The position numbers were made by a program, and so were the translations under genes. Shown in pieces: positions 56,827 to 64,000 of a stretch of DNA of 64,000 nt (position 1 is the stretch's first letter; each line of letters begins with the position of its first letter). The notes beneath the pieces are model-generated. The model did no database searches and was not told where the DNA came from. It saw nothing but the letters and a program-made list of their open reading frames with translations. Source of the DNA: Pseudokineococcus marinus (GTDB lineage Bacteria; Actinomycetota; Actinomycetes; Actinomycetales; Quadrisphaeraceae); contig NZ_JBBHZZ010000006.1 in NCBI RefSeq assembly GCF_037482405.1, forward strand, positions 124,001-188,000. Reading direction: 5' to 3'.

Positions 56827-56898
56827 TAGCGAGGGCGGGGATCGAACCCGCGACACAACGATTATGAGCCGTTTGCTCTACCACTGAGCTACCTCGCC
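56827..56898 (-). tRNA. trnM: tRNA-Met (CAT), elongator type
   Basis: The 72-base cloverleaf has acceptor GGCGAGG with CCTCGCT (one G-U pair), D arm GCTC...GAGC, anticodon loop CTCATAA and T arm GCGGGTTCGATCCCCGC. The anticodon stem lacks the three G-C pairs of the initiator. tRNA-Ile2 also has a CAT anticodon, but the position beside rpmG favours Met. Confidence 0.9.
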
Positions 56899-56945
56899 GA
56901 GCGCTCCGCCCGGCGGGCCCCGGAGGGCGCCGGGCGGAGCCGCAG

Positions 56946-57018
56946 AGCCCCAGTAGGGAATCGAACCCTAGACCTTCTCCTTACCATGGAGACGCTCTGC
57001 CGACTGAGCTACTGGGGC
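56946..57018 (-). tRNA. trnT: tRNA-Thr (GGT)
   Basis: The 73-base cloverleaf has acceptor GCCCCAG with CTGGGGC, anticodon stem TCTCC/GGAGA, loop ATGGTAA (anticodon GGT) and T arm CTAGGGTTCGATTCCCTA. Confidence 0.96.
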
Positions 57019-57159
57019 GGCACCCGCGAGCGGGCACGGTCGAGGAGCGTACACGGCTCCCCCGTCGACGCCGAAACCGGCGGCCGCCGGGGCCGCGCAC
57101 CGGCGCCGCGACGCGCAAGAGGGCGCCCCGGGCTCCGGGACGCCCTCTCGCGAGCGACG

Positions 57160-57241
57160 TGGCAGGTGCAGGATTCGAACCTGCGAAGGCTGTGCCGGCT
57201 GATTTACAGTCAGCTCCCTTTGGCCGCTCGGGCAACCTGCC
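57160..57241 (-). tRNA. trnY: tRNA-Tyr (GTA)
   Basis: The 82-base class II cloverleaf has acceptor GGCAGGT with ACCTGCC, anticodon stem CTGAC...TCAG with loop containing GTA, a long variable arm (CCGGCACAGCC region) and T arm GCAGGTTCGAATCCTGC. It opens the Tyr-Thr-Met-rpmG set; a weak -10 (TATCGT on the minus strand at 57288-57283) lies 42 bases before it. Confidence 0.95.
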
Positions 57242-57538
57242 TCGCGAGCACCGCCGAGCGCGGGGCCCGGTGTGCGTGGGCGACGATAGCAAGGACCGGA
57301 CGTGCCGACGCACGCCTCCGCGCCCGTCGCCCGTCGTCGCCGCCCGACACCCGTCGCGCCCCGTCGCGTCGGGGGGGGAGNNNNNNNNNNNNNNNNNNNN
57401 NNNNNNNNNNNNNNNNNNNNNNNNNNNNNNNNNNNNNNNNNNNNNNNNNNNNNNNNNNNNNNNNNNNNNNNNNNNNNNNNNNNNNNNNCGGGGCGGACGT
57501 CCGCCCGCACCGCCACCGCCATCCCCAGGAGGAGCCCC
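57242..57538. other. tRNA-Tyr/YajQ spacer with a 108-N assembly gap
   Basis: The N block is 57381-57488; a run of eight G lies before it and a 16-base palindrome (GGGCGGAC/GTCCGCCC, 57491-57506) after it. Divergent promoters for the tRNAs and the YajQ gene must be here. No gene is visible. Confidence 0.65.
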
Positions 57539-58030
57539 ATGGCCGCCGACTCGTCCTTCGACGTCGTGAGCAAGGTCGACCGCCAGGAGGTCGACAACGC
57601 GATCAACCAGGCCGCGAAGGAGATCGCCCAGCGGTACGACTTCAAGGGCACGGACGCGAGCGTCGCCTGGAGCGGCGAGCGCGTCGTGCTCGTGGCCAAC
57701 AGCGAGGAGCGCGTCGCCGCCGTCCTCGACGTGCTGCAGACCAAGCTCATCCGGCGCGGGGTCTCCCTCAAGGCGCTGGACCTCGGCGACGTGCGCGCCT
57801 CCGGCAAGGAGCACCGGCAGGAGGGCACCCTCAAGGAGGGCCTGTCGTCGGAGGACGCCAAGAAGATCTCCAAGATCATCCGGGACGAGGGCCCCAAGGG
57901 CGTCAAGCCGCAGATCACCGGCGACGAGCTGCGCGTCAGCGCGAAGAGCCGCGACGACCTCCAGGCGGTCATCGCCCTCCTCAAGGGCGCCGACCTCGAC
58001 GTCGCGCTGCAGTTCATCAACTACCGGTGA
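57539..58030 (+). CDS. YajQ family protein (nucleotide-binding, DUF520)
   Basis: The 163-residue product starts MAADSSFDVVSKVDRQEVDN and has QRYDFKGTDASVAWSGERVV and the C-terminal DDLQAVIALLKGADLDVALQFINYR, the hallmarks of YajQ. Some family members bind cyclic di-GMP or RNA and tRNA; the role here is open. AGGAGGA precedes the ATG. The stop overlaps the next gene (GTGA). Confidence 0.93.
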   Translation: MAADSSFDVVSKVDRQEVDNAINQAAKEIAQRYDFKGTDASVAWSGERVVLVANSEERVAAVLDVLQTKLIRRGVSLKALDLGDVRASGKEHRQEGTLKEGLSSEDAKKISKIIRDEGPKGVKPQITGDELRVSAKSRDDLQAVIALLKGADLDVALQFINYR

Positions 58031-58881
58031 GCGGGACGGCGGGGACCACCTCGGCGGCGCCCGTCCCCCCGGTGCTGCCGGGCGGTGACGGCGCTCCGTC
58101 GGCGCACCGCTGCGGGGCGGCCCCGCGGCAGGTCGCCGAGCTGCACCTGCCGGCGCAGCGCCGCACGGACGGCGTCGCCGTCCTCGTGCACGGGGGCTTC
58201 TGGCGCCCCGGCGCCGCGGACGGGTCGCTCGCCTACGACCGGCGCCTCGAGGACCACGTCGCCGCGGACCTCCTCGCGGCGGGCGTGCCGGTGTGGCTCG
58301 TCGACTACCGCGCCGTGGGGGACGGCGGCGGCTGGCCCGCCACCCTCGAGGACGCCGCGACGGCTCTCGACCTCGTCGTCGACGTCGCGCCGGCGGCGGG
58401 GCTCGACGCGGGGCGCGCCGTCGTCGTCGGGCACTCGGCGGGCGGGCACCTCGCTGCCTGGGCGGCCTCGCGCCACCGGCTGCCCGCGGGGGCTCCGGGC
58501 GCGGCGCCGCGGCTGCGGCCCCTCGCCGTCGTCAGCCAGGCCGGGGTGCTCGACCTCGCCGCCGCCCACGCCGACGACCTCGGCCGCGGCGCCGTCGCCG
58601 CGCTGCTCGGCGGCGCGCCGGGCGACGTGCCGGAGCGGTACGCCACGACCTCTCCCGCCGCGCTCGCACCGTGCGGCGTCCCCGTCCTGTGCCTGACCGG
58701 CGACCTCGACGACGTCGTCCCGCCCGACCAGGCCGACCGCTACGCCGCCGCGGCGCGGGCGGCCGGGGACGACGTGCGCGTCGAGCTCGTGCCCGGCGAG
58801 GACCACCAGGCCCACCTCGACCCGCGCAGCCGGTGCTGGGCGCTCGCCCGCGCGGAGGTGCTCGAGCGCCTCGGCGCCTGA
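58027..58881 (+). CDS. Alpha/beta hydrolase (esterase/BD-FAE-like)
   Basis: The 284-residue product has HGGFW (oxyanion hole), the nucleophile elbow VVGHSAGGHLAAW, an Asp in LTGDLDDVVPPDQA and the His of GEDHQAHLDP, which together make a Ser-Asp-His triad. It resembles kynurenine formamidase-like or feruloyl-esterase-like hydrolases; the substrate is unknown. The GTG start overlaps the YajQ stop codon by 4 bases, so the pair is one operon. There is no signal peptide. Confidence 0.85.
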   Translation: MSGTAGTTSAAPVPPVLPGGDGAPSAHRCGAAPRQVAELHLPAQRRTDGVAVLVHGGFWRPGAADGSLAYDRRLEDHVAADLLAAGVPVWLVDYRAVGDGGGWPATLEDAATALDLVVDVAPAAGLDAGRAVVVGHSAGGHLAAWAASRHRLPAGAPGAAPRLRPLAVVSQAGVLDLAAAHADDLGRGAVAALLGGAPGDVPERYATTSPAALAPCGVPVLCLTGDLDDVVPPDQADRYAAAARAAGDDVRVELVPGEDHQAHLDPRSRCWALARAEVLERLGA

Positions 58882-58900
58882 CCCAGGCGGGCCCACGTCA

Positions 58901-59090
58901 GGGCGAGTCGTCTCCTGTTCGCCCTCCAGCCCGCCCACGTCAGGGCGAGTCGTCGCCTGTTCGCCCTCCAGCCCGCCCACGTCAGGGCGAGTCGTCGCCT
59001 GTTCGCCCGTCATCAGGCCCAGGCGAGGGCAAGTCGTCGTCGCCCCACCCCCTTTGGCCAGACGTGGGGCGAGTCGTCCACCGTCCGCCC
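58901..59090 (+). repeat. Left array of 24-bp hairpin repeats (three good and two decayed copies)
   Basis: Copies lie at 58901-58924, 58943-58966 and 58985-59008, with exact 42-base spacing and an identical 18-base spacer. Decayed copies lie at 59027-59046 and 59067-59090. Each unit starts GGGCGA and ends TCGCCC with the core GTCGTCGCCTGT between, so each can form a 6-bp stem. This array is the reverse complement of the one at 60074-60347 and lies just before the gene at 59168. Confidence 0.9.
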
Positions 59091-59167
59091 ACCCGCTCCG
59101 CACGGCGACGACACGAGCCTGTGGACGACGGCCATCAGTCCGTGCTCGTCGACCTCACCCTGACCGA

Positions 59168-60055
59168 GTGGCCTCGAGCGCGACCGGCTTCCCCCGCGTC
59201 TTCATCGGCAGCCAAGCCGTCGCCGAGGGCGCCCTGACGCCGAAGCAGCTGCGTGGCCCCTCGTTCGTGCGCGTCGTCCCCGGGGTGTACGCCCCGGCGG
59301 ACGTCCCGCGCGACCACGCTCTGCGGGTGGAGGGGGCGGGTCTCGTGCTCCCGACCGAGGCGCTCGTGACCGGCGCCTCCGCAGCCACCGTGCTGGGCGT
59401 CCCTCTCCTCGGGTGGAGCGACCGCGTCGAGCTGGTCGTCCCCGAAGAGGGCGGCCGGCATCCCGTGGGTCGTGACGTGCGCGTCCGTCGGTCGCGCAGC
59501 ACCCCCGGGCCGGGCCGCTCGTGGCGGACGACGCGGCTCGCGCCACCCGAGCGCCTGGCCTTCGACGCCGCCGCCCGGGAGTCGCTGCCCTCGGCGACGG
59601 CCCGCCTCGACGGGCTCGCGCGAGCAGGGCTGGTGCACCTGCCCCGGCTGGGACGGTGGCTGGAGGGACGCCGGGACCACGGCGTCGTCCGGGTCCGCGC
59701 AGCGCTCGCTCTCGCCGACCCGCGCGCCGAGTCGGCGCCGGAGTCGGTCCTCCGGGTGGTCCTCGTGCTGGCCGGTGTCGACGTCGACGTCCAGCTCGAC
59801 ATCTGCGACGAGCGCGGCGCCTTCATCCTCCGAGCAGACCTCGCCGTCGTCGGCGTCCGGCTCGCCGTCCTCTACGACGGCGCCTGGCACGCGCTGAGGC
59901 TGCAGCAGGAGAAGGACCGACGGCAGGACCACGCGCTCAGCGCTGCCGGGTGGGTGACGCTGAGGATCACGGCGGCCGACCTCGCGGAGCCGGGCCGCGC
60001 CGTAGCGCTCGTCCGAGCAGCTGCGGCACGAGCCCCCTCTCGCCCTCGCTCCTGA
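59168..60055 (+). CDS. AbiEi-like / DUF559 (Vsr-like nuclease fold) protein
   Basis: The 295-residue product has an N-terminal segment like the AbiEi-type winged helix of actinobacterial proteins (GVYAPADVPRDHAL, then TGASAATVLGVPLLGW) and a C-terminal domain like DUF559, a PD-(D/E)XK nuclease relative (AFILRADLAVVGVRLAVLYDGAWHALRLQQEKDRRQDHAL, then GWVTLRITAADL). I chose the GTG at 59168; the frame is open to 59054 but the upstream part lies in the repeats. No toxin or antitoxin partner lies beside it. It sits alone between two inverted repeat arrays, which suggests a mobile unit. Function unknown. Confidence 0.75.
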   Translation: MASSATGFPRVFIGSQAVAEGALTPKQLRGPSFVRVVPGVYAPADVPRDHALRVEGAGLVLPTEALVTGASAATVLGVPLLGWSDRVELVVPEEGGRHPVGRDVRVRRSRSTPGPGRSWRTTRLAPPERLAFDAAARESLPSATARLDGLARAGLVHLPRLGRWLEGRRDHGVVRVRAALALADPRAESAPESVLRVVLVLAGVDVDVQLDICDERGAFILRADLAVVGVRLAVLYDGAWHALRLQQEKDRRQDHALSAAGWVTLRITAADLAEPGRAVALVRAAAARAPSRPRS

Positions 60056-60073
60056 CGCCGGCACCCCAGTGAC

Positions 60074-60347
60074 AGGCGAACAGGCGACGACTCGCCCCCC
60101 GGACACCCCACCGACGGGCGAACAGGCGACGACTCGCCCCCGGACACCCCACCGACGGGCGAACAGGCGACGACTCGCCCCCGGACACCCCACCGACGGG
60201 CGAACAGGCGACGACTCGCCCTCCCGCCACCCCACCGAGGGGCGAACAGACGACGACTCGCCCTCCCGCCACCCCACCGAGGGGCGAACAGACGACGACT
60301 CGCCCTCCCGCCACCCCACCGAGGGGCGAACAGGCGACGACTCGCCC
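60074..60347 (-). repeat. Right array of 24-bp hairpin repeats (seven copies)
   Basis: Copies start at 60074, 60116, 60157, 60198, 60240, 60282 and 60324, each 24 bases long, spaced 41-42 bases apart. Each starts GGGCGA (AGGCGA in the first) and ends TCGCCC with the core ACAGGCGACGAC; copies 5 and 6 have one G-to-A change. The first three spacers are of one type and the last three of another, both ending CACCCCACCGA plus C or G. The orientation is opposite to the left array. Confidence 0.92.
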
Positions 60348-60373
60348 TCGGGGACGGGGGACGCCGTGACGCA

Positions 60374-60407
60374 CGAGGGCCCCGGACCGTGCGGTCCGGG
60401 GCCCTCG
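60374..60407 (-). terminator. Terminator hairpin after htpX
   Basis: A perfect 15-bp stem (CGAGGGCCCCGGACC and its complement) with a GTGC loop starts 14 bases after the htpX stop codon. Confidence 0.8.
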
Positions 60408-60420
60408 GGGTGGGGCGGCG

Positions 60421-61287
60421 TCAGCCTCGGTAGCCGGCCATCGCCTCGAGGCGGGCGACGCGCTGGTCCATCGGCGGGTGGGTCGAGAAGAGCGAGCGCG
60501 CGTCCTTCGCCCGGAAGGGGTTGGCGATCATCATGTGGCTCGAGTTCACCAGGTCGCGCTCCGGCGGCAGCGGGGCCGCCTTCGTGCCCCGCTCGAGCTT
60601 GCGCAGCGCGCTCGCCAGGGCGAGCGGGTCGCCGGTGAGGCGGGCGCCGTCCTCGTCGGCGTCGTACTCGCGGGTCCGGCTGATGCCCATCTGGATGAGG
60701 CCGGCGGCCAGCGGGCCGAGGAAGAGCAGGAGCATCCCGGCGACCGGGTTGCCGCCGCCGTTCTCGCGGTTGCCGCCGAAGAGCAGCGCCGCGTAGCCGA
60801 GGAAGGTGATGACGCTCGCCATCGCCGCCGCCAGGGACGACGTGAGGATGTCGCGGTTGTAGACGTGCATGAGCTCGTGGCCGAGGACGCCGCGCAGCTC
60901 CCGCTCGTCGAGCAGCTCGAGGATGCCCTCGGTGCAGCACACGGCCGAGTTCTCCGGGTTGCGCCCGGTGGCGAAGGCGTTGGGGGCCCGCGTCGGCGAG
61001 ACGTACAGCCGCGGCACGGGCTTGCCCGCCGCGACGGACAGCTCGCGGACGATCCGGTGCATCACCGGCTGCTCCGCCTCGCTCACGGGTCGCGCGCGCA
61101 TGGCCTTGATGGCGAGCGTGTCGCTCTTCCAGTACGAGATGCCGTTGACGAGGAGCGCGAGCACGAGGCCGATGAGGAGCCCCTGCGTGCTGCCCCCGAA
61201 GACGAGCCACGACGCGCCGAGGACGAGCGCGCCGAAGGCGCCGAAGAGGACGGCGGTCTTGACGCCGTTGAAGTGCTGGTGGCCCAT
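60421..61287 (-). CDS. htpX: Zinc metalloprotease HtpX
   Basis: HtpX is a membrane protease for quality control of membrane proteins. The 288-residue product has two N-terminal hydrophobic segments (about 11-30 and 36-50), the zinc motif HELMH at 137-141, two further hydrophobic segments and REYDADEDGARLTGDPLALA with the third ligand Glu. The ATG at 61287 gives MGHQHFNGVKTAV; an upstream extension in frame is unlikely. It is a single gene divergent from korA. Confidence 0.95.
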   Translation of the reverse strand: MGHQHFNGVKTAVLFGAFGALVLGASWLVFGGSTQGLLIGLVLALLVNGISYWKSDTLAIKAMRARPVSEAEQPVMHRIVRELSVAAGKPVPRLYVSPTRAPNAFATGRNPENSAVCCTEGILELLDERELRGVLGHELMHVYNRDILTSSLAAAMASVITFLGYAALLFGGNRENGGGNPVAGMLLLFLGPLAAGLIQMGISRTREYDADEDGARLTGDPLALASALRKLERGTKAAPLPPERDLVNSSHMMIANPFRAKDARSLFSTHPPMDQRVARLEAMAGYRG

Positions 61288-61476
61288 GGACGACCCGTGC
61301 TCCTCCTGCCGAGGGTGGTGCGACGGCCGGCCCGGGTCGGGCGCCGTCTCACGCAGCACAACGCCGTCCGGCGGGTCGGCGTTCCCCGCCTACGATGACG
61401 ACGCCCCCCGTCCCGGACACCCCGTGACCGCGCCCGCCGGCGAAGCCTCCCGAGCGGATCGGTCGGGAAGCCGGGG

Positions 61477-63528
61477 ATGGACCCCGACCCCCGAGGTGTT
61501 GCCGCCGTCATGCGTCTCGAGTCGCCCACGCCCGACGCCCCGACCGCCCCCCGCGTCGAGGACGGCGCCCCGGCCCCGTCGGCCCCCGGGTCGACGCCCG
61601 TGCAGAAGGTGGCCGGCGTCGTCATCCGCTTCGCCGGTGACTCCGGCGACGGCATGCAGCTCACCGGTGACCGCTTCACCGCGGAGACGGCGTCGCTCGG
61701 CAACGCGCTGGCGACCCTGCCGAACTTCCCCGCCGAGATCCGCGCGCCCCAGGGCACCCTCCCGGGCGTCTCGAGCTTCCAGCTGCAGTTCGCCGACCAC
61801 GTCGTGCTCACGCCGGGCGACGCCCCCGACGTGCTCGTGGCGATGAACCCGGCCGCCCTGCGCGCCAACATCGCCGACCTGCCGCGCGGCGGCGTGATCA
61901 TCGCCGACGCCGACGAGTTCACGAAGCGGAGCCTGCAGAAGGTCGGCTACACCGTGAGCCCGCTCGAGGACGGGAGCCTGGAGTCCTACCAGGTGCACGC
62001 CCTGCCGCTGACGTCGATGACCGTCGAGGCCCTCAAGGACTCGGGCCTGTCCCGCAAGGACTCCGAGCGGGCGAAGAACATGTTCGCCCTCGGGATGCTC
62101 TCGTGGCTCTACGACCGCCCGACCGAGGCGACCGAGCGCTTCCTCGAGACGAAGTTCGCCAAGAAGCCGCAGATCCGCGACGCCAACCTCACGGCGTTCC
62201 GCGCCGGCTGGGCCTTCGGCGAGACGACCGAGGGCTTCGCCGTCCGCTACCAGGTGGCGCCCGCGGAGCACCCGGCCGGCACCTACCGCAACATCACGGG
62301 CAGCACCGCCCTCGCCTACGGCCTCGCGACGGCCGCCCACAAGGCCGGTCTCCCCCTCGTGCTCGGCTCCTACCCGATCACCCCGGCGAGCGACATCCTC
62401 CACGCGCTGTCGGGCATGAAGCGCTTCGGCGTGACCACCCTGCAGGCGGAGGACGAGATCGCCGGCGTCGGCATCGCCCTGGGCGCCTCGTTCGGCGGCT
62501 CCCTCGGCGTGACGACGACGTCGGGTCCCGGCCTGGCCCTCAAGGCCGAGACCATCGGCCTCGCCGTCATGCTCGAGCTGCCGCTCGTCGTGGTCGACGT
62601 CCAGCGCGGCGGGCCCTCCACGGGCCTGCCGACGAAGACCGAGCAGGCCGACCTCCTGCAGGCGATGTACGGGCGCAACGGCGAGTCGCCGCTGCCCGTC
62701 GTCGCGGCGTCCTCCCCCACCGACTGCTTCACGGCGGCGATGGAGGCCGTGCGCATCGCGGTGACCTACCGCACGCCGGTCATCCTGCTCTCGGACGGCT
62801 ACCTCGCCAACGGCTCGGAGCCCTGGGCGCTGCCGAGCGTGGCGGACCTGCCGGCGATCGACCCGGCGCAGGCGACCGGCCCGAACGGCGCGGGCGACGA
62901 CGGCCGCCCCGCCTTCCGCCCCTACCTGCGCGACCCCGAGACCCTCGCCCGCCCGTGGGCCGTCCCCGGCACCCCGGGCCTCGAGCACCGCATCGGCGGC
63001 CTGGAGAAGGCCGACGTCACCGGCGAGATCTCCTACGAGCCCGAGAACCACGAGCGCATGACCGGCCTGCGCCAGGCCAAGGTCGACGGCGTCGCGGTGC
63101 CCCCGCTCGAGGTCGACGACCCCGTGGCCCCCGACGGCACGCGCGCCCGCGTCCTCGTGCTCGGGTGGGGTTCCACCTACGGACCGATCGCCGCCGCCGT
63201 CCGCGACGCGCGCGCCGAGGGCCTGCAGGTGGCCCGGGCGCACCTGCGCCACCTCAACCCCTTCCCGCCCGGCCTCGGCGACGCCCTGCGCTCCTACGAC
63301 CGGGTCGTGCTGCCGGAGATGAACGGCGGCCAGCTCGCCCTGCTCCTGCGCGCCCGCTACCTCGTCGACGTGCAGAGCCACGGCCGCGTCCGCGGCCGCC
63401 CCTTCAGCGCCGGAGAGCTGCTCGACGTCGTCCGCGACGCCGTGGCGGCCCTGCCCGACCACGACTCCGCCGCGGCCTCCCCCGCCGCCGGCGCCGTCGC
63501 CGAGAGCCCCCAGGAGGCCCGTCGATGA
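61477..63528 (+). CDS. korA: 2-oxoacid:ferredoxin oxidoreductase subunit alpha (KorA)
   Basis: The alpha subunit, with KorB, oxidatively decarboxylates 2-oxoglutarate (or a related 2-oxoacid) with ferredoxin as acceptor. The 683-residue product has the gamma-type domain first (VVIRFAGDSGDGMQLTGDRF), then the alpha domain (GSYPITPASDILHALSG, QAEDEIAGVGIALGASFGG, TTSGPGLALKAE). The fused gamma-alpha layout is typical of actinobacterial KorA. The start may be the ATG at 61477 or that at 61510. The last four bases overlap korB (ATGA). Confidence 0.95.
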   Translation: MDPDPRGVAAVMRLESPTPDAPTAPRVEDGAPAPSAPGSTPVQKVAGVVIRFAGDSGDGMQLTGDRFTAETASLGNALATLPNFPAEIRAPQGTLPGVSSFQLQFADHVVLTPGDAPDVLVAMNPAALRANIADLPRGGVIIADADEFTKRSLQKVGYTVSPLEDGSLESYQVHALPLTSMTVEALKDSGLSRKDSERAKNMFALGMLSWLYDRPTEATERFLETKFAKKPQIRDANLTAFRAGWAFGETTEGFAVRYQVAPAEHPAGTYRNITGSTALAYGLATAAHKAGLPLVLGSYPITPASDILHALSGMKRFGVTTLQAEDEIAGVGIALGASFGGSLGVTTTSGPGLALKAETIGLAVMLELPLVVVDVQRGGPSTGLPTKTEQADLLQAMYGRNGESPLPVVAASSPTDCFTAAMEAVRIAVTYRTPVILLSDGYLANGSEPWALPSVADLPAIDPAQATGPNGAGDDGRPAFRPYLRDPETLARPWAVPGTPGLEHRIGGLEKADVTGEISYEPENHERMTGLRQAKVDGVAVPPLEVDDPVAPDGTRARVLVLGWGSTYGPIAAAVRDARAEGLQVARAHLRHLNPFPPGLGDALRSYDRVVLPEMNGGQLALLLRARYLVDVQSHGRVRGRPFSAGELLDVVRDAVAALPDHDSAAASPAAGAVAESPQEARR

Positions 63529-64000
63529 GCACGACCACCACCCCGCTCGGCCTGCCCGGCGTCCGCAGCGGCACCGAGGACGTCCCGCGCCTGCCCGAGG
63601 GCACGACGCTGTCGAAGAAGGACTTCACCGCCGCCAACGAGGTGCGCTGGTGCCCCGGGTGCGGCGACTACGCCGTCCTCGCGGCCGTGCAGGGCTTCAT
63701 GCCCGAGCTCGGGCTCCGCAAGGAGAACATCGTCTGCATCTCCGGGATCGGGTGCTCCTCCCGCTTCCCGTACTACCTCGACACGTACGGGATGCACTCG
63801 ATCCACGGCCGCGCCCCGGCCATCGCGACGGGGCTCGCCGCCTCGCGGCCCGACCTGTCGGTCTGGGTCGTCACGGGCGACGGCGACGCGCTGTCGATCG
63901 GCGGCAACCACCTCGTCCACGCGATGCGGCGCAACGTCAACATGACGATCCTGCTCTTCAACAACCGGATCTACGGGCTGACGAAGGGGCAGTACTCCCC
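63525..64000 (+). CDS. korB: 2-oxoacid:ferredoxin oxidoreductase subunit beta (KorB), N-terminal part
   Basis: The beta subunit binds thiamine diphosphate and an iron-sulfur cluster. The visible 158 residues include VRWCPGCGDYAVLAAVQGF, CISGIGCSSRFPYYL, the TPP motif WVVTGDGDALSIGGNHLVHA and LFNNRIYGLTKGQYSP. Cys residues in CPGC and GIGC are cluster ligands. The gene is cut by the window end. It is translationally coupled to korA. Confidence 0.97.
   Translation, partial: MSTTTTPLGLPGVRSGTEDVPRLPEGTTLSKKDFTAANEVRWCPGCGDYAVLAAVQGFMPELGLRKENIVCISGIGCSSRFPYYLDTYGMHSIHGRAPAIATGLAASRPDLSVWVVTGDGDALSIGGNHLVHAMRRNVNMTILLFNNRIYGLTKGQYS

Larger units (their letters stand above)
60056..60420. other. 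Spacer holding the right repeat array and the htpX terminator
   Basis: The 365 bases between the DUF559 gene and htpX consist of the seven-copy repeat array (60074-60347) and the hairpin at 60374-60407. Frames on the minus strand are open through the repeats only because the 42-base period is a multiple of three; I do not regard them as genes. Confidence 0.8.

Noticed and set aside
56827..56898. tRNA-Ile2 or initiator tRNA-Met
   Set aside because: The anticodon stem lacks the initiator G-C pairs and the gene is in the conserved Tyr-Thr-Met-rpmG order, so elongator Met is the best call.
59168..60055. A complete AbiE toxin-antitoxin system
   Set aside because: No AbiEii-like nucleotidyltransferase is encoded on either side.
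58901..60347. A CRISPR array
   Set aside because: The repeats are 24 bp with palindromic ends, but the spacers are 17-18 bp and identical within sub-blocks, the two arrays are inverted, and no cas gene is nearby.
59967..60374. Minus-strand reading frames through the right repeat array
   Set aside because: They stay open only because the period is mostly 42 bp (a multiple of three) and GC-rich; the encoded peptide is the repeat translated and it has no start context or homology that I can recognise.

Overview
The window is a piece of a very GC-rich (roughly 70-75 % G+C by eye) actinobacterial chromosome. The evidence is the GC bias at third codon positions, the many GTG and TTG starts, the paired MaoC-type genes (hadA/hadB-like) beside rpmG, a DUF5709 protein, a DUF222-HNH protein, and the actinobacterial order of the translation genes. 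I cannot assign a genus. The sequence is a draft scaffold: seven N runs interrupt it, one preceded by a 97-base G run, and several flanks indicate that the contigs actually touch or overlap.

Layout. Positions 1-7253 hold a partial glmS, coaA on the + strand, a DUF222-HNH endonuclease-like protein, a double-GNAT protein and glmM. From 7331 to 57241 almost everything on the minus strand is translation or transcription machinery. Read in the direction of transcription (high to low coordinates) the order is: tRNA-Tyr, tRNA-Thr, tRNA-Met, rpmG, hadA/hadB-like; then, after an interruption of unrelated genes (MFS, ArsR-type regulator, murB, CbiX-like, membrane protein, NYN-like protein, aminotransferase), tRNA-Trp, secE, nusG, rplK-rplA, rplJ-rplL, rpoB-rpoC, rpsL-rpsG-fusA-tuf, the S10 operon (rpsJ to rpsQ), the spc operon (rplN to rplO), secY-adk-map, infA-rpmJ-rpsM-rpsK-rpsD-rpoA-rplQ, truA, DUF5709, an ABC-F ATPase, and rplM-rpsI. 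This is the fused str/S10/spc/alpha supercluster plus the rif region. Strong GC hairpins mark the classical operon borders (rpsQ/rplN, rplO/secY, tuf/rpsJ, rplA/rplJ, rplL/rpoB, rplQ/truA), and plausible sigma-70-type promoters lie before rpsL, rplM, rplJ, rpoB, rpsJ and tRNA-Trp.

Right end (57539-64000): a YajQ-family gene overlapping an alpha/beta hydrolase, then a small accessory island, then htpX and korA-korB (2-oxoacid:ferredoxin oxidoreductase; korB is cut by the window end).

The most unusual element is the island at about 58901-60347. A single gene with an AbiEi-like N-terminus and a DUF559-like nuclease C-terminus lies between two tandem arrays of the same 24-bp hairpin-forming repeat, and the two arrays are in opposite orientation (three good and two decayed copies on the left, seven on the right). 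Other points worth a look are a 154-bp tandem duplication of the rplL 3' end and its hairpin before rpoB, an 83-bp repeat with 19-base C runs between rpoB and rpoC, and the correspondence of assembly gaps with GC hairpins or G runs.
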